Shown in pieces: positions 49,037 through 59,800 of a stretch of 64,000 bases of DNA (position 1 is the first letter of the stretch; each line of letters opens with the position of its first letter). The translations under genes and the position numbers were made by a program. The notes beneath the pieces are model-generated. The model was not told the DNA's origin. It did no database searches and saw only the letters and a list, made by a program, of their open reading frames with translations. The DNA is from Rhodeus uyekii. Its lineage: Eukaryota > Chordata > Actinopteri > Cypriniformes > Acheilognathidae. The stretch spans positions 1,128,501-1,192,500 of the forward strand of contig JAWRVZ010000134.1 in assembly GCA_037043235.1 (NCBI GenBank), given 5' to 3'.

Positions 49037-50945
49037 GTTATGTACGTAACCATAGTTCCCTGAGAGGGAACGAGATGCTGTGTCGAAATGCTAGGGGGAT
49101 GCCTTGGTGTGTAGTCTCATGTAGCACTGTGAAATCGAACGATGGGTGTGAATGCACATCACGGGTCAGTGACGCCATTACCCAGGATCATAAAAGGGCC
49201 CCGGAACCTGGACATGTCACCCAAAGGTACATTGTAAGTGGCTATGGCAGCCATGTAAAGCTTCAAGGAGGACGGGGACAGACCTGCTGCGAATCTTTCT
49301 TGCAGGAACTCCAGCACATTGCCAATATGACAGGTAATTGGCTTCACCTGCTTCGCGCTACACTAAGAAGTGAAGAGTTTCCACTTCAGGGGGTAGTTTC
49401 CTCGTGGAGGGAGCTCTGGAGTTGAGAATCGTCTCAACAACTTCGGCTGAGAGACCGGATTCAAAGAGCTGGGCCCCCATGGAGGGAATTTGACCGAGTC
49501 GCCAAAAAGGCCCAGAAGTGACAGAGGGGTGTCCGGGAAGAAGTTCTTATGCTTCTCCTTTATAGCTGTTAAACTGAATCACACATGCCTCTCCGTAACC
49601 ACCAGAACTGCCATGGAATGGCCATTGGAGGAGGCAATCTCCCTAATGGCTCAGAGAGAGAGATCCGTGGGCCGGTGGAGTTCAGTTACTGCCTCTGGCC
49701 CAATGCCACCACCCTCATTAAGGTCCTCAAGCAATTCCGCCTGGTAGGCCTGCAGCAGCGTGGTGGTGCGCAAACATGCTGCAGCCTGACCAGAGGCAAA
49801 ATATGCTTTGCCCAGATTTGACCCACATAGGTTTGGTGGGCAGCGTCAGGGCTTTCAGGGATGATGCAGACTAAGACACAAGATACCCTGCGAGAGCCTC
49901 GTCAACTTTTGGCATCGTCCCATACCCATAGGCATGAGCCACCACAAAGGGTAGCATACATTGTTGTATGTTTGTGGAACATGCACCCTTTGGGAGTCTG
50001 GCCTTCTCCAGTACCTCAACACCTTGGGTGGTCAGGGAAGAAAGACCAAGCCTCATGCTGGGGAAGGACTCATGCAGGTAGGTACTGTTTATCCAGTTTT
50101 CTATTTCTGAGACGAACGTCCCTGGTCTCAGCAGACCAGTCAATGTTCAGCCTTGAGATTTCACAAGTCACTTCCCTGATCAGCTACTCATATGCTGGGA
50201 AGGAGGGTGGCGAATCCTCCTCTCCAGCATTGCTGACCGTCACAGCGCCAAGGTTTCATCAGAACTAACCACCACAAAGCGTGCTACTGGGTCCAAACAG
50301 AGACCGGATCCACCATGTAAGTTCTGAGATAGGGCTGGGATTGTCTCGAACCCCACTAACAGATCCATCTGCAACTCTAGACATAATAACATAGATCGCA
50401 GTCTGAGTGGCATCAGAAAAAAAAACGGCAGGAGCGGAGAAGGAGTGGAGTGGCGCGTATGCAGAGAGAACTGGACGCAGTACTCACAGCCAGCGCCATT
50501 GAGTGCTGTCGAGCGCTGACCGTGCATGCTCAACTCCCAAATAAGCTATACATAAACTAAACTGCCCGTGATATAAGGTGCTTAGGTAGAAGCACATGGT
50601 CTAAACGCTTGTTCCGCCATAGTTTGCTTTTTCCACTTTAACATACAGAATGTGAAAGTCGGTGCTCCTTTCAAACTAGATTGGGCTTTTACAAACATTC
50701 CCACACCCAGCTCACACACAAATAATGACACAGCTTCACTGAAGACGGTGCCACTTCCGGGTTCCGGCAAACTTTTATGATCCTGGTTTATGATGTCACC
50801 GATCCGCGTTAACGGGATCATGTTCACGTTCATGATGCATTCACACACATCATTCAATCTATTTCACCGTGCTTCATGAGACTGCATACCAGGCATTCCC
50901 CAAGCATTTCGACGCAGCATGGGTTTCCTTGAAAGAGGAGTATAT
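49037..50945 (-). mobile_element. DIRS deletion derivative with inverted terminal repeats
   Basis: A 1.9-kb element inside copy 1 of the tandem block. The ends are long inverted repeats (about 170 bp): left GTTCCCTGAGAGGGAACGAG, GCTAGGGGGATGCCTTGG, CCAGGATCATAAAAG; right inverse CTTTTATGATCCTGG, CCAAGCATTTCGACGCAGCA. Minus-strand relics include a recombinase N-terminus (49347-49159: VLEFLQERFAAGLSPSSLKL) and gag (about 49810-49700, 50143-49871). RT is missing. No target duplication, as usual for DIRS. Confidence 0.8.
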
Positions 50946-51300
50946 ATTATTCAATCGGAAGAGTTTTTCATCTAGAAACAACTTTCATTTAAATCTACCT
51001 TTGAACTTAATTTGAAATCTTTTGATTTGAAATACTTGCATTCTCATTCTCACTTACATATTAATTTTACTACATATAGGTCCAGTTTCACAGACAGGGC
51101 TTAGACTAAGCCAGTATTAGTCCTTAGCTCAATTAGTGGATTTAAGTAGCTTTTATAAATGTGTCTTATCAAAAACATTACTGGTCTGTATCTTGAAACA
51201 ACAATGGCAGTAATGTATAGAAATGTCAGTGCAAGTTGCTTTCATTTCAAACATGCTTTTTAGTCTAGGACTAAGTTTAAGCCTTGTCTGTGAAACCAGT
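50946..51300. mobile_element. Continuation of block copy 1 with MITE 1
   Basis: 50946-51075 aligns with 54010-54140 in copy 2. 51080-51298 is a MITE: the left TTTCACAGACAGGGCTTAGA and right TAAGCCTTGTCTGTGAAACC form inverted repeats. A second copy lies at 54146-54356. Confidence 0.75.
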
Positions 51301-51884
51301 GTGATTAATCATGATTAATTACAGAAAGTGTGTGTGTGTGTGTGTGTGCGTGCTTGTGGGTGTGTGTGTGTGTGTGTTCAGGTAGGCCTATGACCTACAT
51401 TATTGGATCGAAATGACTCCACAAAGATGCCAGTATCCAAAATCATAGAAATGTCAGTGCAAGTTGCTTTCAGTTCAAACATTCTTTTTAGTCTAGGACT
51501 AAACTTAAGCCTTGTCTGTGAAACCAGTGTGATTAATCATGATTAATTACAGAAAAGGGGTGTGTGTGTGTGCTTGCGTGTGTGTGTGTGTGTGTGTTCA
51601 GGTAGGCCTATGACCTACATTATTGGATCAAAATGACTCTACGAAGATGCCAATATCCAAAATCATTGTCCTTGAAAAACAGCTTATTAATCATACTATG
51701 TTATGTTTTATGGAAATGGAAAAATGCAGAATATTTTCTCTGAGGGTTGTGCTTTTAAATGTCCCCGCAAGGATAGTAAAACCTGAGATCACCTACATTT
51801 TGGGGACCAGCCAGGGTTAAATGATTAACTATGAGTCCAATGGATTAACAAACCTAAAAAATATACACTTTGCACAATATTATT
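51301..51884. repeat. Tandem repeat with GT microsatellites
   Basis: About 220-bp unit (GTGATTAATCATGATTAATT, (GT)n, GGTAGGCCTATGACCTACAT, GAAATGTCAGTGCAAGTTGC) present about twice; GT runs at 51328-51378 and 51560-51598. The following 51720-51884 holds a common fish repeat type (TAAATGTCCCCGCAAGGATA). Confidence 0.75.
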
Positions 51885-54145
51885 ACGCCTACAAAGAGTC
51901 CCCAAAAAGTGTGATTCCCCCAAATTAAACTTTGTGTGATTTATTTGTGCATTTGTTGCAGATATATGGTCCTCTTGGCCTAGTCCTTGGCCTAGAACCA
52001 GTAATCAAAAACAAATACAAAGGTATTGAAATAATCATGAAGATTATTTTATTAACAATAGTGAGAAGCCTGTATATATATAAAATCGGCTATTTACTGT
52101 ACAATATTTGAAAACTGTTTTTCAATGTTTTATAATCATTTTTTTTGTGAAAATGATTCCTCATGCTTTTTTTCCACATCAATGAGGTGTTTTAAATTGG
52201 TTTTAAAATACAAATAAAAATATAACAATGGAAATGTGTTGTAGTTTAGGTGCTGCTATCAGAAAATATTCATCATGAAGAAGAACAGTAAAAGTCTGTT
52301 TCATTACTTTTATTTTCAAAAAACATGAATCTACAACGTTTTTTTCTCATGCTCAGCTAAAATAATGATGTTGTGGTGGAGAGCTGCACATTTTTTAGAT
52401 AATGGATTTGGTGGTGTATTTGGATTTTTTTAAACCTATTAGTATGGTTAAAATCCAGCTACTCAAAACAATTATATAACATTACATATGTGCAAAGACA
52501 TGCAAAAATCCTGTGATTCACATCAAAATGTATTAATGGCAGTACTATTAAAAAAACAATATAATTTCATTCTCAGTTAAATGAAGCATTAAAATGGTTC
52601 AAAACAATGACTCAGGCAGCCAGCACATTATTAACCATGAGCTACTTGAGTCTCTAAGGTAAAGCAACTTTGGCAGCCAAAACAAATAGATTTGTCTTGG
52701 GGGGAGCAAAACTGTTTGTGAGGCTTTCAACAACAACAGATACGGTTAACAAAATGTTGTTGTTTGTTTCATATTTTAATCAGTGTTCACCCATGGTTGT
52801 GATTTAATTGGAAGTAAGCGGTGCAAAGCAGTGATGTGCTATAATCAGTCAAGCATTTTGATGAAATCACCTTTACTTGCCTAATCTATCATTGGCCTCA
52901 GGGTAAAGGACAGGTGTACAGCAGCCTCTTAGGCATGTGCTGACAAGTGAATGTTTTCTTCTCAGTCAATGAAATAAGATCCCAATATGTCATTTTGGAA
53001 AAACAACAGCATGTGTAGCATTACATCATAATTAATTAATGCATTCACTAAACTAGCTAGACACATGAGGCAAAAGCAGAAGCTGTCATGAGGTGTTTGG
53101 AGAATTGTTCTTTTCAATGAAAACATTTAATTATCATGAGCTTCTGTGAGAGACTGAACCCAGAGGTACAATTAAAGTTCATGACACAGATAACCAAGAA
53201 ATGAAATGTGTGGTGAACTCAGCAATTTTGAAACAAACAACTCCTTTATTTTTTTTCTCTGAAATTTATTGTATTTATTTTATTTTATAGATCTGTAAAT
53301 GTAAATCTGTTAACACTAATACTATGGTATTAGTATATTATAGTATAGTATCAATAATAGTATAGTAATACTATTAACCTAATAATAGTCTATTAAATGT
53401 AATCTATTCAAATGTAACCAAACTTATAGTGTTTAATACATTTTATGAAGCAGTGTTATAGTCAATGTTACAATAATGTTATTTTCAGTCACAATAATAA
53501 CTGAAGCATGTCATATGTGTTTGTTTTTCATTGCATATTGCAAAAGATCTGTTCACTCAAAGATTGACTTCCAGTCTCATATCAAATTTTTTCACTGTTG
53601 GGGCTCATTTAAAACATTTTGTATTATTAATAATAATAAATAATTGTGGATAATGTATATATTGTAAAATATAAAGAATGTATGTTTTATGAAAGTTTAA
53701 ATTAATAGACTTGAATCCGATTGTTTCATTGCCTTTATTTTATTTCAGTTTCTGTTCATGTTTGAATCAGTAGAGGGCACTGGAGACCAGAAAAGCATAC
53801 TTCCATTGTCAGTGCCAGTGAGCGAGATCAAAATAGACTGTAAACGGAACCAATATTAGTACCTATGGCATTTTCTTTTTCTTTAATTTTCACATCTAAG
53901 TGGCACTTATTCAAAACTTTACAAAATTTTTAAAAGATAAAGATCAAATCCATTTTTTAAGCATGTTCTCATTTGACTATTCCAATTGTGCTGAATGCAA
54001 TCATGAAAGCTTTACTTTTTTCACCCAGTCAGTGTTTAATTTAGAAACGGCTTTCATTTAAACCTTTCAACCTAAACCTTCTGAAACTTTGGTTAAGAGA
54101 TCTTTTCATTTTCTTATGTTCTCATTAATCTTAATAGATATAGGC
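51885..54145. repeat. Tandem duplicated non-coding block, copy 2
   Basis: Partner of 47120-49036 plus 50946-51075, without the DIRS insertion. No exon, long ORF or RNA gene. Confidence 0.8.
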
Positions 54146-54356
54146 CCGGTTTCACAGACTGGCTTAGACCAAGCCAGGAGAAGGCCTCAGTTCAGATGGG
54201 GAATTTAAGTAGCTTTTATAAATGTTTTTCAAATGTTTAAAAGACATTACTGTGGTCTATCTTGAGACAAAACAATTTCATTTACAATTTTTATGATATG
54301 CCAGTACAAGTGTCTATCAGTCCAGGAATAGGCTTAAACCTTGTCTGTGAAATCAG
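54146..54356. mobile_element. MITE 2
   Basis: Begins CCGGTTTCACAGACTGGCTT and ends GGCTTAAACCTTGTCTGTGA, the same inverted termini as at 51080-51298, with the shared interior GAATTTAAGTAGCTTTTATA AATG. Confidence 0.75.
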
Positions 54357-54571
54357 GGGTAAGTGTATTAATCCAAATGACCCACCTGTTTGTAAAAGCC
54401 ATAAGGTATACATGGTCGGTGACTTTGATTATTTTGTATTCAGAAACAATCACTTGCAAATATCATACTTGAAATTGAACAGCACTGTTGAGCTCAATTA
54501 CAGTTTATATTAGAGCCACATTCTTCAGTACGGTGATAACGATTGTTTAAAATATATATATATATTATTTG

Positions 54572-54605
<34 letters not shown>

Positions 54606-55469
54606 GTGATTGTTTGAAATATACATTTTATCCGTAAATGTAGATTATACATGAAAGGTTTTGAGTGACCAATTTTCCACATATTAGAAGGATCTAATCA
54701 TGAAGGCATAATTTTCAATCATGTGATAATTTAGGCCTTGTCATGGCTCCCCTCACTCTCAAAAAGTTACTGTCAGTTCAGTCACACTTTTTGCTAAGGA
54801 AGATACAATGTTTGGGGGATTGTTGGACTTGTCAGAACTGTCATTGTCAGATGTTGACCTCTGTCATGTAGAAACATGTATTGGAGACATAATCACGTGT
54901 TTGAAAGAAAGTTTTGGACGAGCATAAACACAAAGCCTTCAACAGGTTACAACCTGAAAAACAGACTGACGAAAAAGTCTCCAGTGGCATGTACTCGCCT
55001 GGGAGAAAATTTGCTTGGTGTCTTTACAAACATGGAACATAAGAAACTCTTTCATCTAATTAAAGCACAGCTGGAAGCTACACCATTTTAATGACATAAA
55101 CATTTGAAGTAGTGGCAAGGGAATAACAAAGACAGAACAAAACATGTGATGCAATATGTAACAAAACATCAGATAAACTTTTTCAATTGTTTATTTTTTG
55201 GTCTCTGAAAATTCTAATTTTAAAATTCATTAACAGGCCCAAAGAATGTACATTTTAAGCTCACTTGTTTGAAAACAAGGACCAATATGTAAAATATGAA
55301 TTAGAAAATGCAGTCACATCATATAAGAAGAAAATAGCAAAACATTTACACAGAGTACACAAATACATACACATAATTGCTCAAATATTCTCAGGGAAAA
55401 GTCATTTGTTATTAGTATTACCCAAAACTATACCCGAATGTTTTAAGATAGTAAAAGAAATGGGAAAAA
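54357..55469. other. AT-rich intergenic, no supported gene
   Basis: TA runs at about 54552-54606. Short open frames at 54876-55091 and 55265-55516 match nothing I recognise and lack gene context. Confidence 0.45.
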
Positions 55470-55589
55470 AGTGCAGGGGGGGGCGCGATCTACCTGTTGT
55501 CCGAGGGCGGAAGTAGCGGAGCAATCGAGCCATATGCAGCCATCAAAAGAGCCATATATGGCTCGCGAGCCATAGGTTCCCGTCCCCTG
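55470..55589. mobile_element. hAT-like right-end fragment
   Basis: GAGCCATATATGGCTCGCGA, then GAGCCATAGGTTCCCGTCCC CTG, the complement-type end to CAGGGGTGCCCAAAC at 17494. Confidence 0.55.
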
Positions 55590-56059
55590 ACGTAGAGGAA
55601 CAGACTTTGGGAAGAGACTTCAGTTACGAGACTTCTACCCCTGCAAGATATTGCATATATATTTCAGGTTTCTACATCAACCGTGTCAAAGACATTTTTA
55701 ACATTCTTGTATGTTTTACGTTGTAGATTAAAGACCATGTTTCAAGGAAAACTCCCAATTGATTTGTATACATGAATGACAAAGGAGAAGAGCCTATTGC
55801 CGACAAAATTGTTAGTGCTGCATGTTGCCTGACGAACGTGATCAAACATTGTTCCGTTTGACTAGTAATGAGTAGTTAATAAATAATACAAGATTTATTA
55901 CACAAATGTGATGTTTTATCCTGTACATTGCTGCGTGGCATAACATTGTACTATTTAACTATTTCTACATTCTATTTGTACAAAATCACATCAGCATGGC
56001 ATCATCCAGGTGTTTTTTTCTCAGTTTCAGCTGATGTGATATCAATATTTGAAACTTCT
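55590..56059. other. Intergenic
   Basis: No feature recognised. Confidence 0.35.
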
Positions 56060-56650
56060 GCATAGGCGCCCTTTTCAATGCTTGATGGAAGTATCAATAT
56101 GACTACATGCCTCACCAAGGCCGTCCATACAATTACAATGAGCTGCTTCAACAATGTCAGTTTTTTGGGCAATTATCCAGGGTTTTAATTCATGCGCTGT
56201 GAATGTTGTACCTGAAATTGCAGAGAGAATTCCAGTGAATTTTTTCGGTCACTTATATTTTTCAAGCATTTATAAGTGAACTACATGCATATATAAACTT
56301 TTGTAACATTTTCATACGAAAGAAATATCTGTTTAAATGGTTAAATAAAAATGCTCATATGCAACAATGACTACACAGTCTATACGAAATGGTATGGACA
56401 AAAGGAATCTCTCTCTTACATTTGCAATAACCAGCACGTTGTTGCTCACTTCCACGGCAAGAATGTCTTTAACCCAACCATTTACAAACCAGTTGTACGC
56501 TTCAAGCGATTTGTAACTTTTCAAATCATTTAAAGTGTATGCACTTTTCGTGTTGACTAAATAATTTAACATGTTGATGTATGTAATGTCCAGGAGACAT
56601 TGGACGTTACTTGTCAATTTTACTTTGCCAATGTTGTATGGATCAATGCC
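56060..56650 (-). pseudogene. SWIM-zinc-finger gene remnant (transposon-associated family)
   Basis: The first exon-like part (56617-56333) reads TLNDLKSYKSLEAYNWFVNG, WVKDILAVEVSNNVLVIANV. After an AG acceptor near 56217 (CAATTTCAG) a second part reads FTAHELKPWIIAQKTDIVEA, AHCNCMDGLGEACSHI. The CxC...CxH set is the SWIM zinc finger. From memory, fish genomes carry many copies of such multi-exon genes with a downstream YqaJ-type nuclease; that part is absent here. Its frame ends soon after, so it is a fragment. Confidence 0.6.
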
Positions 56651-57555
56651 CCCGATTAGGCTTACTTTAGCCTTGTATCTATTACGTACTTCTTTCTGTA
56701 ATCCATCTTTGTACTTTGAAGACTATGGTGCCATTTATAATTAATATATATTACGACCTGTTTCGGCGTTGTGCTTGGTAGGAAGTCTTCAATACAATGA
56801 GCTTGCCCTAGAAAATGGCGACCAGAAGTGGATTCTGCCCACATTCCAATGCTATGGGAACTATGTATTAAAATAAGTTACTGATAAAAAATAAATTCCT
56901 AGTGTAGTTTTGTCACGAATGGGGTGCTGGTGTGCGATGTGGAACGAGGAGACAGAGGTAGGTTACCAATCTGAAAACTGACTTTAATATAAATGAAAAC
57001 AAACACTTTAAATAACAAAACAAAGAAGAAAACTTTAAATAACTAAAACTCAAAAAAGACCCACAACGGGAGACCAGGCACCATCCACACACAATAGCAA
57101 AAACTTAATTAACAAACGACATACACAAGGGAATTACAAACACATGGGAGACTAACGATTAAGTGATTACATGACAGGTGCAGGGAGTGAAACAATGACC
57201 TGATAGACAGGAAGTGAAACAATGACAAGACAGGAAGTGACAAGGAAGACCCAGACAGACAGGAAACCATGTTACAAGTTTATTGTAATGCCATTGCGTT
57301 CTCCTTTTTTGTGCAGTTTTACATAATACACCAACACTTTTACCTATTCTCAACAAAGTGACGCCTGAAATATGTGCAGTAAATTGACTTTTTCTAACTT
57401 TCCAGTAAAAGTACAAAACTTTCAAAACTTTGGAATACCCATTTGTTTCTTTGCACAGGACAGTGAAGAAACCCTATCAGATGACTGCCCTTTGGTGAAA
57501 GTACTTACTAGTGCATGAAGAACATAATTTATAGTTGTGTACACATTATTTCTGA
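56651..57555. other. Intergenic with a MITE-like block
   Basis: About 56915-57260 (TTTTGTCACGAATGGGGTGC onward, with GACAGGAAGTGA repeats) resembles a non-autonomous element. No gene. Confidence 0.4.
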
Positions 57556-58504
57556 CTACAATCTGACTTGCAGGAGGAACTGGACAGGCCTACTGCACAA
57601 AGTGATAAAAAGGTGGGCAGTGTAGTACTTTTCCTTTTCATTTCTATTGCATGAGGCTTGTGTTGATTTTTTTTTTTTTTTTTGGTTTTGACAATTATTT
57701 TTATCCAAAAATGGCACAGGGTGATATCTGTAATCTATATAAACAGCTCCTGCAGCTCTGCCACTAGGCTGGTCCAAGTGCACTGGCTGGAGATCATCAT
57801 CAGGCTGCACCTCCACCACAGGGGTCCTCTCCTTTCTGATGGTGGAAATATTGTGGAGTACTGCACATGCAACAATAATGTCACAAGCCCTGTCAGGTGC
57901 AACCCTCAGACCCTTCAGACACTGAAATCTTTCCTTTAGTTGCCCAAAGGTCATTCCAATGTGTGCCCTTGTCCTGGCTAGAGCTGCATTGAAATGGGTT
58001 TTTGGTGTGGGGTTTGGATCATGGAATGGCGTCATAAACTACTGCCTGCAGGCAAAACCCCTGTCACCAAGCAGGACCCCGTTGTAAGGGGGAAATGCAC
58101 CTGGAAAAATGCAATTATGTTTGACTGAATTAATTTATGTAATCCATTGAGCTTGATATTAAGTTGATCCTTACCACGTTCAAATAATGTGCATAAATGT
58201 GACTCTCTGAAAATTCTAGAATGCACAGAACCAGGCCATTTTGCTTCCACATTTGTGATGTGAAACATGGAGTCACACACCATCTAAGATATTTTTTATC
58301 AGTCAACTGCATTATTTTGATTACATAACTTTAGATACTATTTCATATACTAGTAGAGTGTGGAATAAGAATCATAATAGTAATTTACCTGCACATTTAC
58401 ACTGTGGAATCTCATTTGGTTCACAAAATCCCCTTTATTGGGGCCTGTTGTTATCTTGATGGGGACGTGTGTGCAGTCTATGGCACCAATCACGTTAGGG
58501 AAGC
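57556..58504 (-). pseudogene. Harbinger (HARBI1-like) transposase, one in-frame stop
   Basis: Three exon-like blocks on the minus strand with good splice signals. 58504-58389: GFPNVIGAIDCTHVPIKITT, DFVNQMRFHSVNVQ. 58283-58175: MVCDSMFHITNVEAKWPGSV, HSRIFRESHLCTLFER. 58100-57556: FPPYNGVLLGDRGFACRQ, a TAG stop, then FMTPFHDPNPTPKTHFNAAL, ARTRAHIGMTFGQLKERFQC and VAPDRACDIIVACAVLHN. This order, with Asp in GAIDCTH and LLGDRG and Glu replaced by Gly in the IGMTFG position, is the DDE nuclease of PIF/Harbinger. The N-terminal exons are not seen. Confidence 0.8.
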
Positions 58505-58581
58505 CTGATGAAGAAATACTGTAAGTCCTATAGTCCTACGTTTTGGCATGATCATGGTTGCATGATCTTCATTTACAATTA

Positions 58582-58640
58582 CAGTGGAACCTGGTTATGT
58601 CGACAGCCTTGGGGGTTGCAAAAAAGTGCTGATATAACCG
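58582..58640. mobile_element. Tigger/pogo-like left-end fragment
   Basis: ACAGTGGAACCTGGTTATGT CGAC is a Tigger-type start; the element is cut off after about 60 bp. Confidence 0.4.
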
Positions 58641-58856
58641 ATGATCAAGATAACCAAAAGCCAATATGGCGATTTGTTTGATGAAGTGATCGACATGCTA
58701 TATCTGAATTCTCCTTCCTGCTTCTGTACATTCTCCTTCCTGCTTCTGTACAATGCAGACGTGTTTTTTTTCTCTCTGCTCCCGCTCTGCTCTGGCATTT
58801 GGTATTTTGTCTTTTTTCTCTCACCCGCTGCCTGCTGGACTCCTGAAAACACTGAA

Positions 58857-59255
58857 ATGGAATTGATTAACTGGTCAATCAGCGCGATCGATAGGATTTT
58901 CTATATGATTGGATTATTGATGGTGGGGTTCCTATTCTTTGGCTTTGGGACTGCCCTGACCTATCGGAAGATTGGTAAAACAGCTGCAAGCAAATTCACC
59001 CAGTCTGTGGAAATTAAGAAATGCTTCGGAGTTGTGTGGGACCGTTTGAAGGAATTAGATCAGAGAGTGATACAGATTGAGGAACTGAACCGTAACAACG
59101 CAGTCCGGACTGCGGATACGCAGGGAAGAGTGGGCTCCATCGGGAGTCAGATTGGTGAACTTTTACGTACTGTAACCGGTCTGAGCATGAGGCTGGACGT
59201 AATGTCTTGGGGAATTGCACGGACCGTACGCGAGTTGAGGACCAGAACTGATTGA
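58857..59255 (+). CDS. Unrecognised 132-residue membrane/coiled-coil protein (likely repeat-encoded)
   Basis: I do not recognise this protein. Starting at MELINWSISAIDRIF, it has one strong membrane helix (about residues 14-35, MIGLLMVGFLFFGFGTALTY), a basic stretch, then a charged helical region (about 53-115) with hydrophobic spacing suited to a coiled coil (VVWDRLKELDQRVIQIEELN). The frame is open upstream to 58641, but that part looks non-coding. After the stop, a different frame continues with a second hydrophobic segment (59256-59420; IIIYLLVPIVSLTAWSAIF), suggesting a longer ancestral ORF broken by a shift. The unit ends in AATAAAGCTCTTTCTGATTC with TGATTC repeats, so it is probably carried by a retroposon. 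Function unknown. Confidence 0.4.
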   Translation: MELINWSISAIDRIFYMIGLLMVGFLFFGFGTALTYRKIGKTAASKFTQSVEIKKCFGVVWDRLKELDQRVIQIEELNRNNAVRTADTQGRVGSIGSQIGELLRTVTGLSMRLDVMSWGIARTVRELRTRTD

Positions 59256-59800
59256 TTATGTTCCGGACAAATTACCGAAGATAATCAAATGGATTAAAAA
59301 AATAATAATTTATTTGCTTGTCCCTATAGTTAGCCTGACAGCTTGGTCTGCTATCTTTCCCTGTGCACTGCCTTATCTCCCTTCAAGGACAAACCATAGA
59401 ATTGAACTCGAAAACATCTGAAGTTTTGGCTAACAACTCAAAGACTCAGACATGCACACCCGACCCGATCTCTGCCCCCCTCCATCCGTCTGGCTGTCCA
59501 TTTCCTTATCTATCTCCTCTCCCACTCCATACAAAAAATCCCATCACGTGTCCACGTGTACTGTGTCATGTTATGTTTTGTGTTTGCTACGTAATGCTTG
59601 CTAAACTGCATTCTTGTATTTCCGGAGAGAAGATGGCGCCGCGAATGGCTGCCTCGGTGTTGAGCTCTTCAGTGATTGTTTTGTTTTTGTTTGTTTGTTC
59701 ATGTTGTGTTGTATATGTGCACTGGAAGCTTCAGCACTAAGTCAAATTCCTTGTGTGTGCAAGCACACTTGGCAATAAAGCTCTTTCTGATTCTGATTCT
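59256..59800 (+). repeat. Retroposon 3' part with (TGATTC)n tail
   Basis: Follows the unknown ORF. Contains AAGATGGCGCCGCGAATGGC and the 3' end GGCAATAAAGCTCTTTCTGA followed by TTCTGATTCTGA, typical of fish non-LTR-mobilised repeats. Confidence 0.6.

Noticed and set aside
54876..55516. ORFs of 71 and 83 codons in AT-rich DNA
   Set aside because: No recognisable domain, no splice context and no conservation evidence.
58641..58856. Upstream 72 codons of the unknown ORF as true N-terminus
   Set aside because: They cover a transposon end and a 22-bp duplication, with composition unlike the rest; the internal ATG at 58857 is better.
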